From Hyphomicrobium sp. (GTDB lineage Bacteria; Pseudomonadota; Alphaproteobacteria; Rhizobiales; Hyphomicrobiaceae), in contig JALHOF010000016.1 in NCBI GenBank assembly GCA_022843145.1, forward strand, positions 1 to 64,000: a DNA stretch of 64,000 nt, in the 5' to 3' direction. Both the position numbers and the translations under genes were made by a program. This document shows, piece by piece, positions 1 through 8,158 of the stretch. The notes below the pieces were generated by a model. The model had not been told where the DNA came from. It was given only the letters and a program-made list of their open reading frames with translations, and did no database searches. Within the stretch, counting starts at the first letter, position 1, and the number at the start of each line of letters is the position of its first letter.

Positions 1-23
1 AGCGCGGCGCGGGCCGCCGGGTC

Positions 24-944
24 CTAGGCGAGCGCGGCGCGGGCCGCCGCGACGTCCTTCTCCATCTGCCGCACCAGTTCGTCGGCGCCGGAGAACTTGC
101 GGTCGGGGCGGATGAAGGCGACGAACTCGACCGTGAGGTCGCGGCCATAGAGGTCGCCGTCGAAGTCGAACAGAAACACTTCGAGCACCGGGCGGCCGTC
201 GTCGAAGGTCGGGCGCGTGCCCAGGTAGGCAGCGGCGTCATGCGTCTCGCCTTCGACGATGGCGCGCACCGCGTAGATGCCGTGACCGAGCGCGGTGCCG
301 GGCGGCATCGGCACGTTCGCGGTCGGGAAGCCCATGCCGGTGCCGCGTTTCGCGCCGCCGATGACGCGGCCGGTCACGCGCCACGCGCGGCCCATCGCCT
401 GCGCCGCGCCGGTGACGTCGCCTTGCGCCAGCTTCAAGCGGATTTCCGACGACGAGAACACCTCGCCGCCTTCCGCCACCGGATCGATGACGCTCGTGCC
501 GAAGCCGTGGCGTGCGCCGGCCGCGATCATCGTCGCCGGGTTGCCGCCGCGCTTTGAGCCAAAGAAGAAATCGTAGCCGATGACGACGTGGCTGACGCCG
601 AGGCCGCGGACGAGAATGTCGTCGATGAACTGATCCGCCGGAAGTGCCGCGAGCGCGCCGTCGAACGGCAGCACCACCGCGAGCTTGAGCCCGAGGCTTT
701 CGAGCACGCGCAGCTTCTCCGGCAGCGGGGTCAGCGGGAAGTGCGGCTCGTGCGGCGCGAAGAACGCGCGCGGGTGAGGTTCGAACACCATCACACCCGA
801 CGGGCGGCCGAGGTCGCGCGCTTTGTCGATCGCCGTTTGGATCAGCGCCTGGTGACCTCGGTGCACGCCGTCGAAGTTGCCGATGGCGAGGGCCGCGCCG
901 CGTGCGAAGGCGGGAACGAAGTCGGTGCCGTGGATGACATGCAT
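24..944 (-). CDS. ribF: Bifunctional riboflavin kinase / FAD synthetase
   Basis: The protein converts riboflavin to FMN and then FAD in the cytoplasm. The N-terminal nucleotidyltransferase half shows IGNFDGVHRGHQ near residue 20 and HVVIGYDFFFG further on. The C-terminal kinase half shows GFPTANV and YGRDLTVEFVAFIRP. Length is 306 residues, normal for RibF. The frame is open upstream to position 1118, but that part is translated from tandem repeats and is not conserved-looking, so I start at the ATG giving MHVIHGTDF. The gene ends 23 bp from the window edge; the next gene leftwards is not visible. Confidence 0.93.
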   Translation of the reverse strand: MHVIHGTDFVPAFARGAALAIGNFDGVHRGHQALIQTAIDKARDLGRPSGVMVFEPHPRAFFAPHEPHFPLTPLPEKLRVLESLGLKLAVVLPFDGALAALPADQFIDDILVRGLGVSHVVIGYDFFFGSKRGGNPATMIAAGARHGFGTSVIDPVAEGGEVFSSSEIRLKLAQGDVTGAAQAMGRAWRVTGRVIGGAKRGTGMGFPTANVPMPPGTALGHGIYAVRAIVEGETHDAAAYLGTRPTFDDGRPVLEVFLFDFDGDLYGRDLTVEFVAFIRPDRKFSGADELVRQMEKDVAAARAALA

Positions 945-982
945 GGGGCGTGCGCTCGGAGGTTGGTGCCGAGCGGTACATA

Positions 983-1107
983 GAGCCTGATCGGCCGAGA
1001 CGCGAGCGATAGCGAAGCCTCGAGGACGTGAATCAGACTCGGGACAGCGAGCCTGATCGGCTTCGAGGCGAGCGATAGAGAAGCCTCGAGGACGTGAATC
1101 AGACTCG
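983..1107. repeat. Two direct copies of a 59-bp repeat upstream of ribF
   Basis: Copies lie at 983-1041 and 1049-1107, a period of 66 bp. They differ at only a handful of positions; both run from GAGCCTGATCGGC to GAATCAGACTCG. They sit between the ribF start and the hairpin that ends the MaoC gene, so they occupy the probable ribF promoter or leader region. No further copy was noticed elsewhere in the window. Confidence 0.85.
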
Positions 1108-1145
1108 CCAAACAACAACGGCCGACCGGAAGCTCCGATCGGCCG
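1107..1145 (-). terminator. Hairpin terminator after the MaoC gene
   Basis: Positions 1119-1145 form a strong inverted repeat (CGGCCGA arms at 1119-1125 and 1139-1145 with an inner CCGG/TCCG extension). Read on the minus strand it is followed by TTGTTGTTTGG. It lies about 90 bp after the MaoC stop and before the ribF leader repeats. Confidence 0.5.
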
Positions 1146-1235
1146 CTGTTCATGTTGGTGACGTCGCGCGCGTCTTCATGTCGGGACATGACGGCACGTT
1201 CATGCGGTCTGTTCATCAGGCCGCGGGCGCGTTTT

Positions 1236-1676
1236 TCAGGCCGCGGGGCGCGAGGGCACCATCAGCATGGCCTCGCCGACGACCACCGGCTTGTCGTTCA
1301 CAGAGCACACGCACTCGAACCGGGCGCGCTTCTTTTCTGCAAACAATTCAACGACTTTGACCTTGGCGACGACGGTGTCGCCGATCTTCACCGGGGCCTT
1401 GAAGTTGAGCGTCTGCGAGATGTAGATGGCGCCGGGACCGGGCATTTCCATGCCGAAGACGGCCGAGATATAGCCGGCCGACAGCATGCCATGCGCGATA
1501 CGCTCCTTGAACATGGTCTTGGCGGCGTATGCGGCGTCGAGATGGACCGGATTCTTGTCGCCGGAGACCTCAGCGAAGGCGTTGATATCGCTCTCGGAAA
1601 CGGTCTTGGCGAAGCTCGCCTCCATGCCGATTGCGAGGTCTTCGAAGTGGTAGGTTTTGCGCGTCATGATCGTCAT
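1236..1676 (-). CDS. MaoC-family (R)-specific enoyl-CoA hydratase
   Basis: A 146-residue single hot-dog-fold hydratase of the MaoC/PhaJ type, expected to hydrate trans-2-enoyl-CoA to the (R)-3-hydroxyacyl-CoA. The catalytic region is visible as SGDKNPVHLD near residue 39, with IAHGML about 25 residues later. The start is the ATG giving MTIMTRKTYHFEDL, with AGGGA about 10 nt upstream. An upstream extension in the same frame lacks family similarity. The exact substrate, polyhydroxyalkanoate supply or another acyl-CoA route, cannot be told from sequence. Confidence 0.88.
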   Translation of the reverse strand: MTIMTRKTYHFEDLAIGMEASFAKTVSESDINAFAEVSGDKNPVHLDAAYAAKTMFKERIAHGMLSAGYISAVFGMEMPGPGAIYISQTLNFKAPVKIGDTVVAKVKVVELFAEKKRARFECVCSVNDKPVVVGEAMLMVPSRPAA

Positions 1677-2007
1677 CGCTGCTGGTCCCTGTCGGCCGGA
1701 GATTGCTCGAAAACGCGGCGGATTGCGCGTTTCGTGACTTCGCGATGACACTAGCGGTGGAGACTGTGCACCGCAACACGACGAATTGAGGTGCGGCGCA
1801 AAAACACTCTTTTCTCCAGCAGCACGAGGGAATCCGCTGCGGGGATTGAGATATTTTGATGCAGTGCGTGCGGGGCGGCGTGGCGCGCGTGCATCACTAA
1901 TCCGCAGTTGCGTCCGCCCCCTCCCAGCCGCTATACGTCAACTTCTCCGATCAAAATTTCAGCAGAATAGCTTTCGCGCCCCCCGCGAAAGCGGGAAGAG
2001 AACATTG
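1677..2007. other. Divergent intergenic region between the MaoC gene and trcR
   Basis: 331 bp between divergent genes. It should carry both promoters. GGGAAGAG lies 7 nt before the trcR ATG. I saw no repeat or RNA gene, and the in-frame extension of the right-hand gene through this stretch looks non-coding. Confidence 0.5.
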
Positions 2008-2760
2008 ATGAGCGACCGTAAACCATTGATGCCCAAAGCGACTGCCGTCTGGCTGGTCGAAAATACAGCGCTCTCGTTCGAGCAGATCGCCGAATTCTGC
2101 GGACTGCACGTGCTCGAGGTAAAAGGCATCGCCGACGGCGACGTGGCGCAGGGCATCAAGGGCATGGACCCTGTGACGTCCGGGCAGATCACGCGCGAGG
2201 AAATCGCCGACGGCGAGGCCGACCACACCCGCAGCCTGCGGCTGGCGGAGCCGAAGGTGCAGATGCCTGAAGTGTCGACGCGCTCGAAGGGGCCGCGTTA
2301 CACGCCGGTCTCGCGCCGTCACGATCGACCCAATGCCGTCGTCTGGCTTATCCGCAATCATCCGGAGATGAAGGATAGTCAGATCATGCGTCTGGTCGGC
2401 ACGACCAAGCCGACCATTCAGCAGATCCGCGACCGCTCGCATTGGAACTCAGCGAACATCGTCCCACAAGATCCGGTGACGTTGGGGCTCTGCTCGCAGA
2501 TCGACCTCGACGCCGAAGTCAAGAAATCGGCCAAGCGCTCCGACAAGGGCAAGACCGAAGCCGAGCGCGCTGGCACGCTGCTGCCGACACTCGAGACGAC
2601 CGCCGAAAAATCGAAGCCAATGGCCGAGATCATGCAACCGAAGGCAGCCGAGGAAGATCGGCCGGAGACGGAGGCCGAGGAGCAGGCACGCGTTCTCGCC
2701 AAGCTCAAGACGCTATCCGGCGCCAAGGCTGACGAGGCGGGAAACACCGACACGGAATAG
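2008..2760 (+). CDS. trcR: TrcR-family (DUF1013) cell-cycle transcriptional regulator
   Basis: A 250-residue protein of the alphaproteobacterial DUF1013/TrcR family. It has two helix-turn-helix-like segments: WLVENTALSFEQIAEFCGLH near residue 13, and VVWLIRNHPEMKDSQIMRLV near residue 107 followed by GTTKPTIQQIRD. The C-terminal 90 residues are charged and Ala/Glu-rich, probably disordered. The start follows GGGAAGAG at a good distance. Family membership is clear; the regulatory role is taken from family annotation, not seen here. It stands alone, convergent with prpE. Confidence 0.82.
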   Translation: MSDRKPLMPKATAVWLVENTALSFEQIAEFCGLHVLEVKGIADGDVAQGIKGMDPVTSGQITREEIADGEADHTRSLRLAEPKVQMPEVSTRSKGPRYTPVSRRHDRPNAVVWLIRNHPEMKDSQIMRLVGTTKPTIQQIRDRSHWNSANIVPQDPVTLGLCSQIDLDAEVKKSAKRSDKGKTEAERAGTLLPTLETTAEKSKPMAEIMQPKAAEEDRPETEAEEQARVLAKLKTLSGAKADEAGNTDTE

Positions 2761-2849
2761 TCGTTTTCCGATCAGTGCCTCGGTTAGTCAGTCTTGCTCG
2801 ATTTGACCCTGACTTCGGCAGGACGCCCCGCGCTGGAGAAATATAGCGA

Positions 2850-2868
2850 CGGTCCGGATGCCGGACCG
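2850..2868. terminator. Hairpin between convergent trcR and prpE
   Basis: An 8-bp perfect stem (CGGTCCGG, loop ATG, CCGGACCG) lies between the two convergent stop codons. The plus side is followed by CCGCTTAAATTT and the minus side by an AT-rich stretch, so it may serve both genes. The T-tracts are poor. Confidence 0.4.
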
Positions 2869-2906
2869 CCGCTTAAATTTCAACCAGGGATCGCGCGTCG
2901 CGACAA

Positions 2907-4826
2907 TCAGACGGCCGTCTTGACCGCAACCATACCGCGGCCCTTCAGCAGTTCGGTGATCTCATCGAGGATTACCGGATCGTCGATTGTCGCGGGCATA
3001 TTCCACTTCTCGCCATCCGCAATCGCGCGCATCGTGCCGCGCAATATTTTACCCGATCGCGTCTTGGGCAACCGTTTGACGACCATCACATTCTTGAATG
3101 CGGCGACGGGCCCGATCACGTCGCGCACGAGTTTGACCACCTCGCCCTCGATCTCCTTCTCGGCTCGCGAGACGCCAGCGTTGAGCACGATGAAGCCTGC
3201 CGGAAGCTGGCCCTTCATGTCGTCGGCCACACCGATGACCGCGCATTCGGCGACATCCTTGTGCTGCGCGACGACTTCTTCCATCTGCCCCGTCGACAAT
3301 CGATGACCGGCGACGTTGATGACGTCGTCCGTACGCGCCATCACGTAGACGTAGCCGTCCTGGTCGCGATACCCGGCGTCCGAGGTCGAATAGTATCCGG
3401 GAAGGTCCTCAATGTAGCTCTTACGGAATCGGGTGTCGTTACCCCACAGCGTCGGCAGACAGCCGGGCGGCATCGGCAGCCGGATGGCGAGTGTGCCGTT
3501 CTGGTTGGGACCGAGCTTGTTGCCTTTGTCGTCAAGGACGTCGATTTCGAAGCCTGGCATCGGCACGGTCGGCGAACCATGTTTCACGGGTAACAAGCCC
3601 AGACCGACCGGATTTCCGGCGATCGCCCAGCCGGTTTCGGTCTGCCACCAATGGTCGACGACGGGCACCTTCAAGTGACGCTCGGCCCACTTGATAGTCT
3701 CGGGATCCGCACGCTCGCCGGCCAGGAACAGCGTACGCAGGCAACTGAGATCATACCTTCCGATCAACTTGCCTTCCGGGTCTTCTTTCTTGATGGCGCG
3801 AAATGCGGTCGGCGCGGTGAAGAGCGCGACGACCTTGTGCTCGGAAATCACCCGCCAAAAGGCGCCTGCGTCAGGCGTACCGACGGGCTTGCCCTCGTAC
3901 ATCAACGTCGTCGCGCCGTGCAGCAGCGGCGCATAGCAGATGTACGAGTGCCCGACGACCCAGCCGACATCCGACGCCGACCAGAACACCTCGCCCGGCT
4001 CGATGCCGTAAAAATTCCGCATCGTCCATGCGAGGGCGACCATATGACCGCCGTTGTCGCGCACCACACCCTTCGGCTGGCCGGTAGTGCCCGACGTATA
4101 GAGGACATAAAGCGGATCGGTCGCGGCCACCGCTGCACATCCAGCCTTGCGGCCACGCGCCTTGGCGAGTTTGACCGCCTCCGCCCAATCGAAATCGCGG
4201 TCGACCGTCAACGGCGCCGTTTCCATCGGTCTTTGAAGAACGAGCGTTGACGTCACCTTGTGCGCGGCGAGTTCGATCGCCTTGTCGAGAAGCGGCTTGT
4301 AGGCGACGGTGCGCGCCCCTTCGATGCCACATGACGCCGACAGGATTGCTTTCGGTTTGGCGTCGTCGATGCGCGTTGCGAGCTCCGCCGCAGCAAAGCC
4401 GCCGAAAACCACCGAATGCACCGCGCCAATTCGCGCGCAGGCCAGCATGGCCATAACGGCTTCCGGAATCATGGGCATATAGACGATAACGCGATCGCCC
4501 TTGCCGACACCGAGGTCGAGCAGCACGCCCGCCAGCGTCGCCACCTCGTCGGTGAGTTCGGCATAGGTATACGAGCGCTGCGATTTGGTAACGGGGCTAT
4601 CGTAGATCAAAGCCTTCTGCGCGCCGCGCCCGCTCTCGACATGGCGATCGAGGCAGTTGTACGCGGTGTTGCATTCGGCACCGGAAAACCAACGGCCGTA
4701 TTGACCCGAATACGGATCGAATACGCGATCCCAAGGCTTGTACCACGTGATCCCGCGGGCAGTGTCAGCCCAGAAGGCTTCAGGGTCCTTCTGCCAATCG
4801 GCATAGACCTCGGCGTAACGGCTCAT
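2907..4826 (-). CDS. prpE: Propionyl-CoA synthetase
   Basis: A 639-residue AMP-forming acyl-CoA synthetase of the acetyl/propionyl-CoA branch. Visible motifs are the phosphate loop YTSGTTGQPKG, WWQTETGW, STSDAGYRDQDGYVYVMART, and the C-terminal lysine motif PKTRSGKILRGTMR. The N-terminal YAEVYADWQKDPEAFWAD is the usual ACAS_N start. LPMPPGCLPTLWGND is typical of PrpE rather than Acs. The start is the ATG giving MSRYAEVY; 11 upstream in-frame residues are not conserved-looking. It probably activates propionate, or acetate less efficiently. Confidence 0.88.
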   Translation of the reverse strand: MSRYAEVYADWQKDPEAFWADTARGITWYKPWDRVFDPYSGQYGRWFSGAECNTAYNCLDRHVESGRGAQKALIYDSPVTKSQRSYTYAELTDEVATLAGVLLDLGVGKGDRVIVYMPMIPEAVMAMLACARIGAVHSVVFGGFAAAELATRIDDAKPKAILSASCGIEGARTVAYKPLLDKAIELAAHKVTSTLVLQRPMETAPLTVDRDFDWAEAVKLAKARGRKAGCAAVAATDPLYVLYTSGTTGQPKGVVRDNGGHMVALAWTMRNFYGIEPGEVFWSASDVGWVVGHSYICYAPLLHGATTLMYEGKPVGTPDAGAFWRVISEHKVVALFTAPTAFRAIKKEDPEGKLIGRYDLSCLRTLFLAGERADPETIKWAERHLKVPVVDHWWQTETGWAIAGNPVGLGLLPVKHGSPTVPMPGFEIDVLDDKGNKLGPNQNGTLAIRLPMPPGCLPTLWGNDTRFRKSYIEDLPGYYSTSDAGYRDQDGYVYVMARTDDVINVAGHRLSTGQMEEVVAQHKDVAECAVIGVADDMKGQLPAGFIVLNAGVSRAEKEIEGEVVKLVRDVIGPVAAFKNVMVVKRLPKTRSGKILRGTMRAIADGEKWNMPATIDDPVILDEITELLKGRGMVAVKTAV

Positions 4827-5102
4827 CGGCGCTCTCCCATGCGGCCGGGTGGCGCACACGCACCCCCAAGCTCGTCGTTCTCCCGCCGATTAGCGCACCT
4901 CGCAGGCCCGGCCTGCAAGTTAGGCAAAGGACGGAGACGCCGCTGCCATGGCACGCACCCGCGCGCAGCACGCTACCGCGCAACCCAGATCGAATGGGAA
5001 AGTACAGTTTTCAAACTCGGCCTGATGGCGATGAGCTGAAACACGCGGGTGGCGCGTCCTAGCCGAACGTGGAGCGTGCTCTACCCCCGCCTAACGCGCG
5101 CT

Positions 5103-5183
5103 TTACTCAAGCGCCCAGGGCGCGAAGAGCATCAGCATCATCAGGATCCAGAACGCGAAGCTTTGTTGTTTGCTCTCGGTCAT
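5103..5183 (-). CDS. 26-residue single-span membrane protein
   Basis: A very short gene: ATG at 5183-5181 and TAA at 5105-5103. A perfect GGAGGT ribosome binding site lies 5 nt before the ATG, which is the main reason to call it. The product has a polar N-terminus (MTESKQQS), a hydrophobic core FAFWILMMLMLF and ends in APWALE, the pattern of a tiny inner-membrane protein. It lies between prpE and the DUF547 gene. I do not recognise a family, and the function is unknown. Confidence 0.6.
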   Translation of the reverse strand: MTESKQQSFAFWILMMLMLFAPWALE

Positions 5184-5290
5184 TTCGACCTCCATCGGAA
5201 TCGGATGGGCGCGTCAGTAAACTAAAGTCTAACTGAATTGCATTCGACGTGGAAGAGCAGTTTCAAGTTTTTCACGATCCAGCTGACGCA

Positions 5291-6166
5291 TTACCGCGAG
5301 GCATCGGCAAGTGCCCAGTCATAGTCGTGATCGGTGATGGTCGTGATCCCGGTAAGCTTCGCGGCCACCTCCGCGCCACCCGCCGCGATCATGTGCGCGA
5401 TGACACCTCGGGGCCCGCCGAAATCGTCTTCGTACCAAGAATAGAGGCTCGACGACTTGGCGCGGCCGCCACTCACGGTCAGGCCACGCGGATGCCGGAC
5501 GAACGCCGTTGCCGAAGCGGACATCTGCCCAGCGAGCTTAGTGCCGGTGATCGCATCGGGCAGCAGGTTGGGGCAGCCAATCGAGAGGCAATTCAGCAGA
5601 TAGTGTCCACTCGGCGCACGTTTCATGAGCGTCGGCCGCAGGATCTGACCGCCGATCTCGTCGAGGCTGATCGCCTGTTTGTTGACGGTGCCGAGCCGGG
5701 CCTTCCAGGGACCATCCTGAACTGAGCCGGTCGCATCCGCCAGCTTGACCATCTTGATTGAATTGAGCGGATAGTGCTCGAGCGCCACGTCGAGCGTCAG
5801 CGCGTTATAGAGATTAATGAAGTAGGCGGCGTGTTCGTCGGCGTCGAGACGCGTCGGGTCCAGGCGTTGCAGCTTCAGCAGATACGACTTCAGCGCTTCA
5901 AGCCCCTGCTCGCGGAATTTGACGTAGTGGACGCGATTGATCCCGTCTGAGCCGGCGACGACGTGAGCTTTGAGGAGCGCATCGAAAGCACCGTGATCGA
6001 CCGTCTCTTTCGAGCCGGGCGTAAAGCGAGCCAGCGGATGGCTGCCGTCGCCCGTGCTGGCGGCCGTCGCCGGCGGCACCGGGTGAAGCGCAAGCGCGAC
6101 ACTCATCGCGAGAACGCCGAGGAACGGCCAGACGAACGACGAGTTCCAGCACTTGTATCGACGCAT
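5291..6166 (-). CDS. DUF547 domain-containing secreted protein
   Basis: A 291-residue protein with an N-terminal signal peptide (SFVWPFLGVLAMSVALAL, cleavage near PATAAS). The DUF547 body follows, with YFINLYNALTLDVALEHYP and YLLNCLSIGCPNLLPDA as typical segments. I start at the ATG giving MRRYKCW because GGGAGAG lies 8 nt before it; a TTG five codons earlier would overlap that site. It is probably periplasmic. The biochemical role of DUF547 is not established; the fold has been likened to cysteine-peptidase-like proteins, which I cannot judge here. Confidence 0.85.
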   Translation of the reverse strand: MRRYKCWNSSFVWPFLGVLAMSVALALHPVPPATAASTGDGSHPLARFTPGSKETVDHGAFDALLKAHVVAGSDGINRVHYVKFREQGLEALKSYLLKLQRLDPTRLDADEHAAYFINLYNALTLDVALEHYPLNSIKMVKLADATGSVQDGPWKARLGTVNKQAISLDEIGGQILRPTLMKRAPSGHYLLNCLSIGCPNLLPDAITGTKLAGQMSASATAFVRHPRGLTVSGGRAKSSSLYSWYEDDFGGPRGVIAHMIAAGGAEVAAKLTGITTITDHDYDWALADASR

Positions 6167-6423
6167 GTCCGTCTCTCCCAAAGCGCGCCCCCGCGGCGGC
6201 GGGCGATTGCGATATCAAATCAACTGTAACCGACATCGGCCGCGGAATTCGGCCGTCAACGAGGTTTGATCCGCCGTGATCATGAGCTGCGGATACCAGA
6301 CTGCTCCCGTTCGGCACGACTTCCGCGGAAGGATGATTGCCGCTGGCCGAGCCTTCCGCTAGCGTCAATGATCTCGTGTCCCTGCCCAAGCGGCTCCGCG
6401 TCAACTCCAGTCACAGTCCGGCC

Positions 6424-8052
6424 ATGCTCCCGAACCCTTATGCCCTGAACCTCGACAAGACCGCCGCCAACTATCAGCCGTTGACCCCACTGACATTGCT
6501 CGACCGCTCGGCGAAGGTCTGGCCGGATCACATCGCGGTGATCCATGGCAGCAAGCGGATATCGTATGCCGAGTTTTATGGCCGGTGCCGGAAGCTCGCG
6601 GCCGCTCTAGCGATGCGCTATGTCGGACCGGGCGACACGGTGACGGTCATGTTGCCGAACACGCCTGCGATGCTTGAAGCGCACTACGGCGTGCCGATGA
6701 CGGGTGCCGTGCTGCATTCGCTGAATACGCGCCTCGACGCGCCCATCATTGCGTTCCAGCTTGACCACGCCAACACCAAGGTCTTGATAACCGACCGCGA
6801 GTTCGCGCCGGTGATGAAGGAGGCGCTGGCGCAGGCCAAGGTCAAGCCGCTGATCATCGACTACAACGACCTAGAGTTCCCGCAGACCGGCGAACGGCTG
6901 TCCTACCTCGACTATGAGGAGTTCGTTTCCAAGGGACATCCGGACTATGCTTGGCGGATGCCGGACGACGAATGGGATGCGATCGCGCTCAACTACACGT
7001 CGGGCACGACAGGCAACCCCAAAGGTGTCGTCTACCACCACCGTGGCGCGGCGCTGATGTGCTACGCCAACGCCATCTCCGCCGGTCTCGGGCGTCATCC
7101 CGTGTACCTGTGGACGTTGCCGATGTTCCACTGCAACGGCTGGTGCTTTCCATGGACGATCACGGCGATGGGCGGCACCCACGTCTGCCTCCGCTGGGTA
7201 AGGCCGAAAGCGATGTACGAACTCATCGCCGAACACAACGTCTCGCATCTCTGCGGCGCGCCGATCGTGATGTCGACGTTGCTCAATGCGCCGGACGCAG
7301 AAAAAAAGCCGATCCCGCAGAAGGTCGAGTTCATCACCGCTGGCGCTCCTCCGCCCGCAGCCGTGCTCGGCAAGATGCTCGAAGCGGGGTTCAACGTCAC
7401 GCACGTGTACGGGCTGACCGAGACCTACGGCCCGGCGGTCGTCAATGCCTGGAAGGACGAATGGGATGCGCTCGACGGCCCGGAGAAAGCGGCCAAGAAA
7501 TCGCGGCAGGGCGTGCGCTATCCGGCGCTTGAAGATTTGACGGTGATGGACCCCGAAAAGATGACCGTGGTCCCGGCCGACGGCACGTCGATGGGCGAGG
7601 TCATGTTCCGCGGCAACATCGTCATGAAGGGCTATCTGAAAAACCCCAAGGCAACCGACGAGTCGTTCGCAGGCGGCTGGTTCCATTCCGGCGACCTCGC
7701 CGTGCTTCATCCCGACGGCTATATCCAGCTCAAGGACCGCTCCAAAGACATCATTATTTCGGGTGGCGAGAACATCTCTTCGATCGAGGTCGAGGATGTC
7801 CTGTACAAGCACCCGGCCGTATCGGCCTGCGCGGTCGTCGCGAAGCAGGATGAGAAGTGGGGCGAAACGCCTTGTGCGTTCGTCGAACTGCGGCCCGGCG
7901 CGACGGCCACAGCCGATGAGATCATCGCCTGGGCGCAACAGCATCTTGCCAAGTTCAAATGCCCGCGCCATGTCGTATTCATCGAGATTCCGAAGACCTC
8001 GACAGGGAAGATCCAGAAGTTCAAGCTGAGAGACCTGACGAAGAACGCTTGA
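6424..8052 (+). CDS. Fatty-acid/acyl-CoA synthetase (AMP-forming)
   Basis: A 542-residue adenylate-forming ligase. Motifs in order: phosphate loop NYTSGTTGNPKGVVYHHRG near residue 191, VYGLTETYGP, FHSGDLAVLHPDGYIQLKDR, SKDIIISGGENISSIEVE, and the terminal PKTSTGKIQKFKLR. Length and motifs match the medium-chain acyl-CoA or cinnamate-type synthetases common in alphaproteobacteria. The substrate is not predictable. The start is the ATG giving MLPNPYALNLDK; an in-frame extension of 29 residues is possible but does not look conserved. Confidence 0.88.
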   Translation: MLPNPYALNLDKTAANYQPLTPLTLLDRSAKVWPDHIAVIHGSKRISYAEFYGRCRKLAAALAMRYVGPGDTVTVMLPNTPAMLEAHYGVPMTGAVLHSLNTRLDAPIIAFQLDHANTKVLITDREFAPVMKEALAQAKVKPLIIDYNDLEFPQTGERLSYLDYEEFVSKGHPDYAWRMPDDEWDAIALNYTSGTTGNPKGVVYHHRGAALMCYANAISAGLGRHPVYLWTLPMFHCNGWCFPWTITAMGGTHVCLRWVRPKAMYELIAEHNVSHLCGAPIVMSTLLNAPDAEKKPIPQKVEFITAGAPPPAAVLGKMLEAGFNVTHVYGLTETYGPAVVNAWKDEWDALDGPEKAAKKSRQGVRYPALEDLTVMDPEKMTVVPADGTSMGEVMFRGNIVMKGYLKNPKATDESFAGGWFHSGDLAVLHPDGYIQLKDRSKDIIISGGENISSIEVEDVLYKHPAVSACAVVAKQDEKWGETPCAFVELRPGATATADEIIAWAQQHLAKFKCPRHVVFIEIPKTSTGKIQKFKLRDLTKNA

Positions 8053-8158
8053 CGCGAGCCGAGACGCGAAGTTTTTCACAGCGACGTCGGCGTCCAAGAC
8101 GACTGATATTTACGATGCGCGCTTACACTAACGTCCTGTGCGCCTTGATCCGAACGAG

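Noticed and set aside
983-1118. N-terminal extension of RibF through the 59-bp repeats
   Set aside because: It would translate a duplicated repeat from a TTG start and adds 58 residues with no family similarity.
24-1145. FMN riboswitch upstream of ribF
   Set aside because: None of the conserved RFN-element blocks is visible; the region is filled by the 59-bp duplication.
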